Part shown: positions 7,111 through 17,634 of the stretch, one piece after another
Layout of the letters: every line of letters begins with the position of its first letter
Numbering within the stretch: position 1 is the stretch's first letter
NCBI RefSeq assembly: GCF_001420605.1
Contig: NZ_LJIZ01000003.1
Span: 124,001-188,000, forward strand
Source of the DNA: Bacillus sp. FJAT-25509
GTDB lineage: Bacteria; Bacillota; Bacilli; Bacillales; Bacillaceae_G
Length of the DNA stretch: 64,000 nucleotides
Direction: 5' to 3'
Position numbers and translations under genes: made by a program
The notes under the pieces: model-generated
The model's input: only the letters and a program-made list of their open reading frames with translations
Database searches by the model: none
Told to the model about the DNA's origin: nothing

Positions 7111-10100
7111 ATGAATCAATATAAAGAATATTATCAAAGATTAGAAGAAAAATTACATTTACTTGATGAAGATCATTTAAAAATTGCTAGATTAATGATT
7201 AATGGTGCAAAAAATAGTTCTTATTACAATCGTGATTATGTTAGACCAATCGAAAAACTGATTTCCGCAAATCCAAACTTAACTAATAATCAATGCTTTG
7301 AACCGATTCGATTCATTATAAAATCCTTATTAGGTGAACAAGAATTAAACAAATTTGATTATATTCTAGCTCATGTTATTGATTATCCATATTCAGAAAG
7401 TTACTATAGAAGACCTTTTCGAACGAAGGATCTGACAGTACATACGAAAAGAGTGATCGAAAAATCATTTGAATTAGTACGATGGAATGAGCACGATGTA
7501 ACCTTAAATACGCTTCTAACCTCATCCTCTGAACTAAAAGAAGACTATGATTACCATTCTATATTAAGTGATTTGATTGCTTATGAACTTGACCATGAAA
7601 ATGAAGAAATAAAAAATACACTAAAAGAAATTATATACGGTGAAAATAATACAGCTTTGCTAAGTAGATGGATGATTAAAGGGATGTTTAAATCTCATAA
7701 ACAGGAAAGCTATGAAGATTTGGGTAAGCTGCTTTTAGCTGCGGGTCTGCAAGAAGGCTTAAGACAAAATATAGTTGAAACAATGGATGAAGGTACCATC
7801 GATGGAATGAAGTTTTTGCTTCAAATAATCATAGAGAATAATCTAACACGTTTTAGTTCGATTGTAAGAGCACTAGGTGTTTGGACCGGTGTTGAATTGG
7901 AGTCGAATAATAAAAGAATCGTGAATCAAATTATTACCTATATCTCTTTAGCATTAAATAACGAAGATTTACGAAATGATTGGACTTCTCAAAATAATGT
8001 AGATAAGCTGTATATTTCTTTATGGGCTAAAGGTGTATATGAGGAAGCTGATTTAATCAATGAAATTAGTCTTATTTTAACGAATGGCTTACATTATCAA
8101 AAAGTAGTTGTACATTATTTAATTGGCCAATTAGAAAATAAACCACTTATTTATTCTCTACTATCTAATCATTTCGAACAGACAGATATAGAATTGCAAG
8201 CCTGGACGATTAAAAATTATCCCTATCATTGTTCAACAAGTTATAACATTTTAAGTGAGAAAGAAAATAAATTTTCATATTATAAAGAACCGCTTTTACA
8301 AGATAAAGATGTCCGAAAAAAGCAATTCATTTATTTTAGTAATATGCTAGAACATGGTCCTAAGACAAATAAAGTGATAAATTCCAACGTTTTTAAACAA
8401 ATGGAAATAACTTTTTCACCTGATACGATTATTCAAATTTTAATCTATTTAACAGCGTATGATTTAGATCATAATTGGATTGCTCAACTAATGGAGTACA
8501 AAAAATATATGACCGCTGAAACTAGGTCTCAGTTTTTAGAATATTTTATCGTAAATATTGATGATCCAACTCAGAAGGAATATCTTTTTAATGCGTTGGC
8601 AGAAAGAAGTGTATTAATTAGAGAAGAAGCTATAGCTAAAATAAAAAAAATAACTTCTTTAAACGACTCTGATATTCCACGAATTGAGGCATTGCTTATG
8701 CTTAAAACACCATTAATTAGACAAGAAGCAATCCATTTACTTTTAAAGCTTAAGCACGAACAGTTAACAGAATCGCTAAAACGATTATTGAGTAGTAAGA
8801 AAGCTCAACAACGACTTGGGGCATTGGATATTGTAAACCAAACGAAAGAACATAAAGTACATAAATCCAACTTTGATCAATATATGGAATTACTCCATTT
8901 AATCTCTAATCCTACGGAAAATGAGCGGTTGCAGATTGATAAATTAACAAAGCAAGAGTGGAATGAAAAAAATGGATTTGGTTTATATGACCCTAGTAAA
9001 ATTAGGCCAGTTCGTAAACTTGAAATTGAAAAATCTTACCAACAAAAAGAATGGTATACACTTAACAAGGCTAAAATTCCAGCTTTTTTAAATGGTTTAT
9101 CTGAACTAGTACATGAAAATAAAGATTATGAATTTGAAATAGAATACTGGAATGGAGAGAAAGAATCTGTTTTATTAGGTAGTCAGATAGAAATGATAAG
9201 GCATTATAAATCAGATGACTTAAAGATGGTTGACCAATTACCTTTACCAGATGTTTGGAAAAACTATTTAATTTCTAGTGGGCTTCAGACGAACCAAATA
9301 ATTGAATTATGGTTTTATTTGAATAGCTACTACTTAGTAAATTACTACGAAAATACAATTAGTCCTTGGGATTATAAGTATCGAAATTATGATTTAACTG
9401 ATGAAGAAAGTCTTACTTCATTAAATGACTGTCAGAAAGACTTACTCATTTCATTTTTCCCAATCTCAAGCCTAAAAGAAGTAAGCAAAATGATAGTTGA
9501 CCAGAAGTATAAACAGCAAATTAGAAGTATCATCGAAGCATATTTTGATGATCTTCCAAAAGAAGATAAATTCCATTATCTATTAAATCAATTAAAGTCG
9601 TTTTCAATACTCATTGCCGATGGATCAAATTGGCTTAAGATTTATGTTTATTTGTCGGAGACTTTAATTGAATGGTTAGAACAATCAATCTATGACGATG
9701 AATCATTTATCGAGTACTTTGAATATAAAAATTATCTTTATCATTACTGTAAAAAGCGCTTGTTTAAACACTCACCAGAGGAATTAATACGTGCTTACAC
9801 GTTAAATGTAATAGATGAAAATGAGCTTCTTAAAGAAACTCTGAGTGATTCAAAACGAAATAAATTCTTTAGAGAACTCTATATTGAAAACAGTGAATTA
9901 GTAAAGGAATACCCTGAAATTACTCAAATAGCACAAAAAATACTACACAGGGTTTTAGAAATTGAATTAAAGCGTGGAGATTTACCTACAAATGTATCTA
10001 ATTTTGCTAGTGGGATTAATTATTTTGAAGGTACTTCTTACTTTGTTCAAATTCTTGAGAGAATTGGCGATGAAGGGTTTATTCGAGGATATTTTTACGC

Positions 10101-12033
10101 AAGTGGAGAAGATATTTCAAAGAAAGAATCGTTTAGTTCATTGTTAAAAGCCTGTTATCCGAATGAAAATGATCATGTTAAAATCTTATCTAACTTATTA
10201 AATGAAAAAGAGATATCAGAAAAGCGTTTACTTGAAGCTGCAATGTATGCTCCGCAATGGCTTGATCTTGTTTCTGATTATTTAAATTGGAGCGGGTTAA
10301 ATAGTGCTGCATGGTATTTCCATGCACATATTAACGAGGATTTTGAGGATAAAAAGGCTGCGATCGTCGCACATTACTCTCCAATTGAGCCGAATCAATT
10401 TAATGATGGTGCATTTGATATTAATTGGTTTACAGAGGCGTATAAAGAGCTAGGATCAGAACGGTTTGAGATCCTTTACGAATGTGCCAAATATATTTCA
10501 GGTGGAGCAAACCACCGTAGATCACAATTATTTGCTGATGCTGTATTAGGCAAGTTGAAAATAGATAAACTGAAGAGCTCTGTAGTCGATAAGCGAAATA
10601 AAGAGCATTTATTATGCTATAGTTTAGTTCCTTTAGATCATTCAACTAAGAAAGACTTAGTAACTCGCTATGAATTTATTCAGCAATTTTTAAAGGAAAG
10701 CACACAGTATGGAGCCCAAAGAAGAGCAAGTGAAGCGAAAGTAGTCGAAATTGCATTAGGAAATCTAGCTAGAAATGCAGGCTATTCAGATACGATTCGA
10801 ATGACATGGGATTTGGAATCTAAAAAGGCAGAGGAATTTAACACTTATTTTGAGCTCAAAATGATTGATGATCTAATGATTAGACTTGAATTAAATGAAA
10901 AAGGAACAGTTCATTTCCTCATTCATAAAAATGACAAAGTTTTAAAATCCGTTCCAACTAGGTATAAAAAGAATGAGTATATTTTGAAATTGACTGAAGT
11001 AAAAAAAGAAATTAAAAATCAATTAAGAAGAGCAAGAATAGAGTTAGAAAAATCGATGGTTTTAGAAACGGTATTTACAGTTAAAGAGATAGACAATTTG
11101 ACTAAAAATATGATCGTAAATCAACTACTCAGTAAGCTTTTATTTGTTTCTGAAAATAAAGTTGGATTTTTTGAAGATAACAAGCTGATTAGTCCGAATG
11201 GTCAAGAATATCAACTAAATGATTCTGACCTCTTAAAAATTGCACATCCTACACACTTATATGAGAGTGGTACGTGGAGTGAATGTCAAAGATTTATTTT
11301 TGAAAATAAAATCATTCAACCTTTTAAACAAGTTTTTCGAGAATTATATTTACCAAATATTGATGAATTAGCAAATGGAAAAATTTCTAGAAGATATGAA
11401 GGGCATCAGGTACAACCAAGAAAAACCGTGTCGTTATTAAAGAGCCGTTTATGGACAGCAAGTTACGAAGAGGGATTACAGAAGGTTTATTATAATGAGA
11501 ATATTATTGTTAAGATTTATGCTGCAGCGGATTGGTTTTCGCCATCTGATGTTGAAGCACCTACTTTAGAGACTATTGAATTTATTAATCGTAAAACATA
11601 TGAAAACATTTCAATTGAGCAAATACCACCTATTATTTACTCTGAGGTCATGAGGGATGTTGATTTGGTTGTAAGTATAGCGCATGTTGGAGGAGTCGAT
11701 CCTGAGGCAAGTTTATCAACTATTGAGATGCGAAAAGCAATCATTCACGAGTCAATTAGATTAATGAAAATCTCTAATGTTGATTTCTCTCAAAATCATG
11801 CAAAAATTTATGGGAAACTCGGTGAATATAACGTACATCTTGGAAGTGGAAACACTTATAAGAATGCGAAGGGAGCATTACATATTATCCCAGTTCATTC
11901 ACAGCATAGAGGGAAAATCTTTTTACCGTTTATTGATGAAGATCCAAAAACAGCAGAAATTTTATCAAAAATTGTTTTATTAGCTCAAGATCAAAAAATT
12001 AAAGATCCGAACATATTAATGCAATTACATTAA
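7111..12033 (+). CDS. Giant DUF5724/DUF4132/DUF7737 (MolR-like) protein, 1640 aa
   Basis: The largest protein in the window, cytoplasmic, with no signal peptide or membrane segment. Roughly residues 150-600 look like HEAT-type helical repeats (for example LIREEAIAKIKKITSLNDSD, LIRQEAIHLLLKLKHEQ). Around residue 630 comes GFGLYDPSKIRPVRK, a segment I associate with DUF5724/DUF4132 proteins. The C-terminal 200 residues (from about YAAADWFSPSDVEAPTLETI through HVGGVDPEASLSTIEMRKAI to HLGSGNTYKNAKGALHIIPV) match the DUF7737 tail of the same architecture. E. coli MolR/YehI are the named relatives; their function is not settled and they often carry a WGR domain, which I do not see here. A ribosome-binding site GAAAGGAA precedes the ATG. 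A terminator follows. Confidence 0.8.
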   Translation: MNQYKEYYQRLEEKLHLLDEDHLKIARLMINGAKNSSYYNRDYVRPIEKLISANPNLTNNQCFEPIRFIIKSLLGEQELNKFDYILAHVIDYPYSESYYRRPFRTKDLTVHTKRVIEKSFELVRWNEHDVTLNTLLTSSSELKEDYDYHSILSDLIAYELDHENEEIKNTLKEIIYGENNTALLSRWMIKGMFKSHKQESYEDLGKLLLAAGLQEGLRQNIVETMDEGTIDGMKFLLQIIIENNLTRFSSIVRALGVWTGVELESNNKRIVNQIITYISLALNNEDLRNDWTSQNNVDKLYISLWAKGVYEEADLINEISLILTNGLHYQKVVVHYLIGQLENKPLIYSLLSNHFEQTDIELQAWTIKNYPYHCSTSYNILSEKENKFSYYKEPLLQDKDVRKKQFIYFSNMLEHGPKTNKVINSNVFKQMEITFSPDTIIQILIYLTAYDLDHNWIAQLMEYKKYMTAETRSQFLEYFIVNIDDPTQKEYLFNALAERSVLIREEAIAKIKKITSLNDSDIPRIEALLMLKTPLIRQEAIHLLLKLKHEQLTESLKRLLSSKKAQQRLGALDIVNQTKEHKVHKSNFDQYMELLHLISNPTENERLQIDKLTKQEWNEKNGFGLYDPSKIRPVRKLEIEKSYQQKEWYTLNKAKIPAFLNGLSELVHENKDYEFEIEYWNGEKESVLLGSQIEMIRHYKSDDLKMVDQLPLPDVWKNYLISSGLQTNQIIELWFYLNSYYLVNYYENTISPWDYKYRNYDLTDEESLTSLNDCQKDLLISFFPISSLKEVSKMIVDQKYKQQIRSIIEAYFDDLPKEDKFHYLLNQLKSFSILIADGSNWLKIYVYLSETLIEWLEQSIYDDESFIEYFEYKNYLYHYCKKRLFKHSPEELIRAYTLNVIDENELLKETLSDSKRNKFFRELYIENSELVKEYPEITQIAQKILHRVLEIELKRGDLPTNVSNFASGINYFEGTSYFVQILERIGDEGFIRGYFYASGEDISKKESFSSLLKACYPNENDHVKILSNLLNEKEISEKRLLEAAMYAPQWLDLVSDYLNWSGLNSAAWYFHAHINEDFEDKKAAIVAHYSPIEPNQFNDGAFDINWFTEAYKELGSERFEILYECAKYISGGANHRRSQLFADAVLGKLKIDKLKSSVVDKRNKEHLLCYSLVPLDHSTKKDLVTRYEFIQQFLKESTQYGAQRRASEAKVVEIALGNLARNAGYSDTIRMTWDLESKKAEEFNTYFELKMIDDLMIRLELNEKGTVHFLIHKNDKVLKSVPTRYKKNEYILKLTEVKKEIKNQLRRARIELEKSMVLETVFTVKEIDNLTKNMIVNQLLSKLLFVSENKVGFFEDNKLISPNGQEYQLNDSDLLKIAHPTHLYESGTWSECQRFIFENKIIQPFKQVFRELYLPNIDELANGKISRRYEGHQVQPRKTVSLLKSRLWTASYEEGLQKVYYNENIIVKIYAAADWFSPSDVEAPTLETIEFINRKTYENISIEQIPPIIYSEVMRDVDLVVSIAHVGGVDPEASLSTIEMRKAIIHESIRLMKISNVDFSQNHAKIYGKLGEYNVHLGSGNTYKNAKGALHIIPVHSQHRGKIFLPFIDEDPKTAEILSKIVLLAQDQKIKDPNILMQLH

Positions 12034-12046
12034 ATCGTTTTTAACA

Positions 12047-12083
12047 CAAAAAAGCACAGGAAGTAATAAACCTGTGCTTTTTA
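12047..12083. terminator. Bidirectional terminator between convergent genes
   Basis: AAAAGCACAGG with CCTGTGCTTTT, T-rich on both strands; it serves the DUF4132 gene (plus) and ypeB (minus). Confidence 0.85.
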
Positions 12084-12092
12084 TGCTATTAC

Positions 12093-13418
12093 TTAAAGTT
12101 TTTTAACTTTTTCTTCATCACCAGTCGTTGCATTTATAAAGATATCATATGTATCGTGATTATATGTACCTAAAAATTCATAAGTGAGAACTTCTTTATT
12201 AAAATCATTTAAGATGACAGCTAATCGTTCTTCTTCTACTTTAACATTTTTATTAAGCTTTGCTTTTGCTTGCTCAAGTGTCAGCTTAGGAGTAGGGACT
12301 TTACGTACATGGTTAGATGTAATATAGTTTTTAGCATTAAATCCGATTATTTGACCGTTATCTAATGCAACCTTTAACTGAATTGCTTCTGGATAGATGC
12401 GCACGTCATCAATTGCTTTTACCATTTGAAGTACACCAATCGTATCGTATTGTGAACTATCATATAATTCCATGTTCTTATAGTTTTTTGAATTTAAATA
12501 ACTTAACCCTTTTTTCACTGCATCGTCTAAACTGATTTGCTGTTTAGCTATGGGTCTATTTGTAATAAAGAAGATCGGCAAACCTGCAGTTTCTGTTACT
12601 TCCATATACGTATCAGCTGTTGGGTTAGTGTGTGCCATTGTAACTGAGTAAAAAGGTTCAAATCGATCATTATCGCTTTTACTTCTAGTAACTGTTATTT
12701 TAGTAACATTTTTGAGCGGTACAGCGTCTTCAGCTATTTTTTTTGCTTCATTTTGATCAATTTTTTTACCAGTTAGCTTCTTTAAGCCTTTAGATTCTTC
12801 TTGGCCATTCGAAAACGTAGGACCAAAATCATTGTCTGTAGTTGCTTTTACTTGTTCAATATGTTTAAAACCATCCACGATACTATTGTCTCGTGGTGCT
12901 TTTTTTTCTTCGGACATTTGGCCAACATCCATCCAAGTTAAGTTTTTATTCATGATGTTTGTTTGTACATTCCGTAGTCCATCTTGAATTTTTTCAGCAG
13001 TTGAATACATATTACGTAAATTACTATATTCCTTTGCAGTTAGTGGTTCTTTATTTAAATCCCGAACCGCTGTTTTATAGCTAAAGTTTCCAACTCCAGT
13101 TAAAAAGGCCTGCGTTTTATCAAATGGCACAAATTTTAATGGAAGCTGTGCAATATCCGATTTAGATTGAATCGAAAGACGCCATACATCTGCTAAAGCA
13201 GGGGAGAGAGACGTTCTTGAATTCATTGCTAAAGTCGTACCGATTTTATCGTGTAATAAATCCATATCAAATGTTAGTTCATTAAAAGCTCTTTGATAAT
13301 TATTTTCGGCTTTTAAATTCATTTCTTTCAGATCGCGATTTTGCGTATATCCCCAATAACCAGTACCGATTAGAGCGGCTGTTAAAGCACCTACAACAAT
13401 CCAACTACCTTTCATCAT
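12093..13418 (-). CDS. ypeB: Germination protein YpeB
   Basis: Spore inner-membrane-associated protein needed for the stability and placement of the cortex-lytic enzyme SleB in dormant spores. The 441-residue product begins with a single membrane segment (GSWIVVGALTAALIGTGYWG), then a helical domain with ENNYQRAFNELTFDMDLLHD, and ends with PepSY-like repeats (for example LNKNVKVEEERLAVILNDF, EFLGTYNHDTYDIFINATTG), the family layout. It follows sleB by 15 bp on the same strand, the conserved sleB-ypeB order. The two ATG codons at the start (MMKG) are both possible; GTGAGGTG is the ribosome-binding site. Forespore expression under sigma-G is expected from the family. Confidence 0.96.
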   Translation of the reverse strand: MMKGSWIVVGALTAALIGTGYWGYTQNRDLKEMNLKAENNYQRAFNELTFDMDLLHDKIGTTLAMNSRTSLSPALADVWRLSIQSKSDIAQLPLKFVPFDKTQAFLTGVGNFSYKTAVRDLNKEPLTAKEYSNLRNMYSTAEKIQDGLRNVQTNIMNKNLTWMDVGQMSEEKKAPRDNSIVDGFKHIEQVKATTDNDFGPTFSNGQEESKGLKKLTGKKIDQNEAKKIAEDAVPLKNVTKITVTRSKSDNDRFEPFYSVTMAHTNPTADTYMEVTETAGLPIFFITNRPIAKQQISLDDAVKKGLSYLNSKNYKNMELYDSSQYDTIGVLQMVKAIDDVRIYPEAIQLKVALDNGQIIGFNAKNYITSNHVRKVPTPKLTLEQAKAKLNKNVKVEEERLAVILNDFNKEVLTYEFLGTYNHDTYDIFINATTGDEEKVKKL

Positions 13419-13433
13419 TACACCTCACTACAA

Positions 13434-14237
13434 TTATTTACAAAAAATATGTTGTCCTATTGTAAGAATAATAGGGCGGCCACGAATCCATTGGTTTGTT
13501 GCTGTTTTAGGATTGTAGTAATAAATACATCCTGTGGTTGGATCCCAGCCATTTATTGCATCAATTACTGCTTTTTTAGCCTGAGCATTAGGGGTTAAAT
13601 TAATTTGACCGTCAGCTACTGCCGTAAAAGCACCTGGTTGATATATGACACCAGCTATTGAATTTGGGAAAGATGCATTTGTTAAACGGTTTAATATAAC
13701 GGCAGCAACTGCAACTTGCCCAATATATGGCTCACCACGTGATTCTCCATATACTGCATTTGCCATTAATTTAATGTCATTATCTGTATAACCATTTGGT
13801 GCGTTTGCAATTGGTTTATTATTTGGTTTTGAATTCGAATTATTAGGTTTATTTGTATCCGGTTTAGCCGGCGTATTGTTTGAAGTATTATTATTTGCTG
13901 TACTACCTTTATAATTCTTAGTTGCTTTTGTCAACTTTTCCTTTAATTTTGTTCCTGCGATACCATCAACCTTCATACCAAATTCCTTTTGAAAATTACG
14001 AAGAGCCCAGTATGTATTCCAGCCAAAAACTCCATCAGCTTTGTCGTCAAGAAACCCTATAAATATAAGGCGCTCTTGAAGCTCCTTAACATCATCGCCC
14101 GTTGAACCACGGCTGAGTACTTGACTACTAAAGGCATCAACTTCTTTTTTAGGTAAGTTGATATTTAAAGTAATTAGTGAAATACATATTATGCATAAGA
14201 TAATAAATGCAGTTTTAAAATGAAAATTTTTTTGCAA
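13434..14237 (-). CDS. sleB: Spore cortex-lytic enzyme SleB
   Basis: Lytic transglycosylase that degrades muramic-delta-lactam-containing cortex peptidoglycan during germination. The 267-residue precursor has an N-terminal hydrophobic export segment (TAFIILCIICISLITLNINL), a peptidoglycan-binding type 1 domain (GSTGDDVKELQERLIFIGFL to VDGIAGTKLKEKL), an Asn/Thr/Pro-rich linker (SNNTPAKPDTNKPNNSNSKP) and the hydrolase_2 catalytic domain with ANAVYGESRGEPYIGQVAVA holding the catalytic Glu. The linker is longer than in B. subtilis. The start is TTG, set by AAGGAGG 6-7 bases upstream. ypeB follows directly. Confidence 0.96.
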   Translation of the reverse strand: MQKNFHFKTAFIILCIICISLITLNINLPKKEVDAFSSQVLSRGSTGDDVKELQERLIFIGFLDDKADGVFGWNTYWALRNFQKEFGMKVDGIAGTKLKEKLTKATKNYKGSTANNNTSNNTPAKPDTNKPNNSNSKPNNKPIANAPNGYTDNDIKLMANAVYGESRGEPYIGQVAVAAVILNRLTNASFPNSIAGVIYQPGAFTAVADGQINLTPNAQAKKAVIDAINGWDPTTGCIYYYNPKTATNQWIRGRPIILTIGQHIFCK

Positions 14238-14400
14238 AATAAATCCTCCTTAATCAAATACATATAGGATTACTATTTGTAAAAAATTTCTTTTTATTAG
14301 TAAAAAGCGTAAAAACTGATATAAATTGCACAAACAAGTAACGGATAGATAGAGTAGAGGGGTCGAATAGTAAGGATAGAAGCAAAAAGGAGGAGGTATT

Positions 14401-14739
14401 ATGAAAAGAACATACAGAGCAATTTTCATTTTCTCATTCTTATTTTGTATTTTTTGCAAAGTAAACCCAACTGCTGCAAAACCAGTTTATGAGCCTCCAT
14501 ATGCTAAATGGGGGAAAATTGCAGTTGAAAAAACAATCCAAAGATACCCACAATCGGATGTTATAGATTACTTACACATTGGGAGAGAACAAAAAACACC
14601 AACAGTCTCAGTAGAAAAATTCAAGTTATGGTTAAGATTAAAAGATGGAAGTAAGGAATTCGGGGTATTTGTAAATGTAGAATTTGATCCAAGAACAGAA
14701 AGATACTTAGGAATGACCTTTACTGAGACGGATCGATAA
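14401..14739 (+). CDS. Secreted DUF3889 family protein
   Basis: A 112-residue secreted protein. The N-terminal signal peptide (KRTYRAIFIFSFLFCIFC, cleavage likely after NPTAA) is followed by the DUF3889 core: PPYAKWGKIAVEKTIQRYPQ, then DYLHIGREQKTPTVSVEKFK, LWLRLKDGSKEFGVFVNVEF and a closing TGMT-like segment (YLGMTFTETDR). Proteins of this family (B. subtilis YqzG, YhdC) are exported or wall-associated and have no proven role. AAAAGGAGGAGG is a very strong ribosome-binding site. The gene is divergent from sleB and has its own terminator. Confidence 0.85.
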   Translation: MKRTYRAIFIFSFLFCIFCKVNPTAAKPVYEPPYAKWGKIAVEKTIQRYPQSDVIDYLHIGREQKTPTVSVEKFKLWLRLKDGSKEFGVFVNVEFDPRTERYLGMTFTETDR

Positions 14740-14748
14740 TAAATAACT

Positions 14749-14783
14749 TTAAAAAACATCGCTTAAATTGTGATGTTTTTTAT
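14749..14783 (+). terminator. Terminator after the DUF3889 gene
   Basis: AAAAAACATC with GATGTTTTTT around an AT-rich loop. Confidence 0.75.
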
Positions 14784-15487
<704 letters not shown>

Positions 15488-15514
15488 AAAAAGCTCCCAA
15501 AATTGGGAGCTTTA
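15488..15514 (-). terminator. Terminator of the PIG-L deacetylase gene
   Basis: Perfect 11-bp stem AAAGCTCCCAA with TTGGGAGCTTT and a 2-base loop; the T run is on the minus strand, 54 bp past the deacetylase stop. Confidence 0.8.
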
Positions 15515-15567
15515 CTAAACAACAAAAATCTTTCACGTCAACTTTACAAACAACACAAGCCAAAGCA

Positions 15568-16428
15568 TTAATTCTCTTCAGCCAAATAAAAATACTCCCG
15601 ATCTAGCACTTTAAAATAAATCCAATAAGGAATCTGCCGATGCCCTGGAAGCAATGCATCTACCGCCTGCTGCTGTGTTTTGTATCCCTTTGCTAACTTA
15701 TCTATCTGCTTACCATATGCTTTAACAATCACAGCATTAGTTGGTTCCGGTGGACTTTGATTCTCCCTAAGCGGATATTTTTCCTGAAGTTTCTTTCCAA
15801 ACTTCAAAATACCATCCCAGACTTTCGGGGGCAGTGTCACCATGTATAATCTTTTAGCAGAAAAAGACGAATCGTCCTTATGCTCACGAAACACTTCTCG
15901 AACTATTTTTGCAGCAAAAATATGATCTGGGTGCCCATAATATCCCACAACATCATCGTAAGTGAGAATCGTCGTCGGTTTATATTTTTTTATTTGTTGA
16001 TAAATGTAGTTTTTCAACTCAATTGGATTGACTTCAGAAAGCTTGGAATCTGGGAAAGTTGCTTGAACAGGTGTTACGCCTAGCGTTTTTGCTGCAAACT
16101 CCCCTTCTTTCTCGCGTGCTTTTCCGAGCTCATCTTTCGAGACTACACCACCTGTTTTTCCCGCTTCTCCTTCCGTCAAAACAACCATCGTTACCTTGGC
16201 GTTTTCTTCGTGAATCTCACGAAAAACTTCTCCAGAAACGGTAATCTCGTCATCTGGATGCGGAAAGATCAGCATCATTCGTTTTGGTGAATCTTTCGGA
16301 AGCAGAGAATTTGTCACAACTGAATTTTTATCTAAAATTAGGTTATGTACGAACCCGAGTCCGACAGTCAGTATTATTAAAATAGTGAACAACACAATCA
16401 AAATACGTCCAATGAATTTTTTTAGCAT
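15568..16428 (-). CDS. Membrane-anchored PIG-L family N-acetylglucosamine deacetylase
   Basis: Zinc-dependent LmbE/PIG-L deacetylase of 286 residues, acting on an N-acetylglucosamine-type substrate outside the membrane. An N-terminal membrane anchor (GRILIVLFTILIILTVGLGF) precedes the catalytic domain. The metal-binding motifs are both present: LIFPHPDDEITVSGEVF and later YYGHPDHIFAAKI. The frame extends 54 bases further upstream, but GAAAGG lies just before the ATG at 16428, so that start is used. It follows the GT2-GtrA gene by about 125 bp on the same strand. Glycosyltransferase plus deacetylase suggests envelope glycan or glycolipid editing (inference). Confidence 0.88.
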   Translation of the reverse strand: MLKKFIGRILIVLFTILIILTVGLGFVHNLILDKNSVVTNSLLPKDSPKRMMLIFPHPDDEITVSGEVFREIHEENAKVTMVVLTEGEAGKTGGVVSKDELGKAREKEGEFAAKTLGVTPVQATFPDSKLSEVNPIELKNYIYQQIKKYKPTTILTYDDVVGYYGHPDHIFAAKIVREVFREHKDDSSFSAKRLYMVTLPPKVWDGILKFGKKLQEKYPLRENQSPPEPTNAVIVKAYGKQIDKLAKGYKTQQQAVDALLPGHRQIPYWIYFKVLDREYFYLAEEN

Positions 16429-16554
16429 ATAACTGTTACCTTTCTTTCGACTTTGAAACATTAATTCAGCGCACTTTTCCATAGAAATAAGCGAATCGTC
16501 TAGCTTGATTCGCCTAATTCATAAAAATTTTTAATCATAGTATTCTGAATGATT

Positions 16555-17634
16555 TTACGTTTTGCTAACTTTTTGACGTTTCTTTGTTTTTTCAAATACC
16601 CACTCGTTTTGAATTTTGAAACTACTGAAAGAAAGCAATAAGTCCACAACTATTTTTAATATACTCGCTCCCCCGTGGAAGGCATTTTGTAGGAAAGTAA
16701 CTCCATACGCTGAAACGATCATTTGAATCCCTGATAAAATATAATAGCGTACGACAGACCTTGCAGAAGAATGTTTAAAAACTGTTTTTGCATTTAATAT
16801 GTAATTAACGATTGATGAAATGACACGTGAGATAATGCCAGCCCATAACACAGCTGCATTTGTGCCAATCCTATGTTCTAATAAAAAAATAAATAGCACA
16901 AATAACCCATAGTCAACGACAAAAGAAATAAGAGATGATGATAAAAACTTAAAGAACACAAAATAAATTTTAATAGAATCCACTAGAGGATTAAAGTGTG
17001 AACTGCTGTTTTTATCTAAATAGATTGTTTCAATCATTGTCTCCTTGATGTCAATCCCCTGCTGTTTACAGGCCAGGAGCATATTCAACTCATATTCAAA
17101 CCGCGCACCAGACAAATTAAGTAAAAATTTCATATATGAAACGGGAATTCCACGTAAGCCCGTTTGTGTATCCGTAATAGACAAACCTGTTAGATATTTA
17201 AAAATTGAGCGGGTTAATGTGTTTCCAAATCGACTACGGAATGGTATGTTTTCTTCAGAAAAATTTCGCACCCCTAAGATTAAATTATCTGGCGATGCCA
17301 TCAAAGCTCTTGCCACTTGATCAATATCCTTCGGTGTATGCTGTCCGTCACAGTCTGCTGTCACAAGACCAGCCGAATTCGAGAAATTTTTTAAAAAATA
17401 TGAAATCCCTGTCTTGAGCGCCATCCCTTTTCCTAAATTGTGAGGGTGGTCAAGAACGGTACATTGGTCTATTTGACGTAAATTCTGAAAAATTCCATTG
17501 TACTGTGGATCGCTACCATCGTTAACGACTATAATATGTGGATTAAATTTAGACTTCAATTCCTTAACCAAATGGATCAATCGTTCATCTGGACTAAGTG
17601 CTGGTATTAAAATAACAGGAAAGTGATACTGCAT
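16555..17634 (-). CDS. Family 2 glycosyltransferase fused to a GtrA-like membrane domain
   Basis: A 359-residue two-domain protein. Residues about 1-215 form a GT-A family 2 glycosyltransferase of the dolichyl/polyprenyl-phosphate sugar synthase type: HIIVVNDGSD, NLGKGMALKTG, GLVTADCDGQHTPKD with the metal-binding acidic motif, and TDTQTGLRGI. Residues about 235-350 carry four hydrophobic segments of the GtrA domain, e.g. FVVDYGLFVLFIFLLEHRIG and VNYILNAKTVFKH. GtrA-type proteins usually act as separate flippases for polyprenyl-linked sugars; fusion joins synthesis and translocation. A TTG 18 bases upstream is in frame, but GAGAGG precedes the ATG at 17634. Confidence 0.9.
   Translation of the reverse strand: MQYHFPVILIPALSPDERLIHLVKELKSKFNPHIIVVNDGSDPQYNGIFQNLRQIDQCTVLDHPHNLGKGMALKTGISYFLKNFSNSAGLVTADCDGQHTPKDIDQVARALMASPDNLILGVRNFSEENIPFRSRFGNTLTRSIFKYLTGLSITDTQTGLRGIPVSYMKFLLNLSGARFEYELNMLLACKQQGIDIKETMIETIYLDKNSSSHFNPLVDSIKIYFVFFKFLSSSLISFVVDYGLFVLFIFLLEHRIGTNAAVLWAGIISRVISSIVNYILNAKTVFKHSSARSVVRYYILSGIQMIVSAYGVTFLQNAFHGGASILKIVVDLLLSFSSFKIQNEWVFEKTKKRQKVSKT

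Noticed and set aside
6656-12033. Classic restriction or toxin-antitoxin reading of the DUF4132 pair
   Set aside because: No nuclease, helicase, methylase or toxin motif can be seen in either protein.
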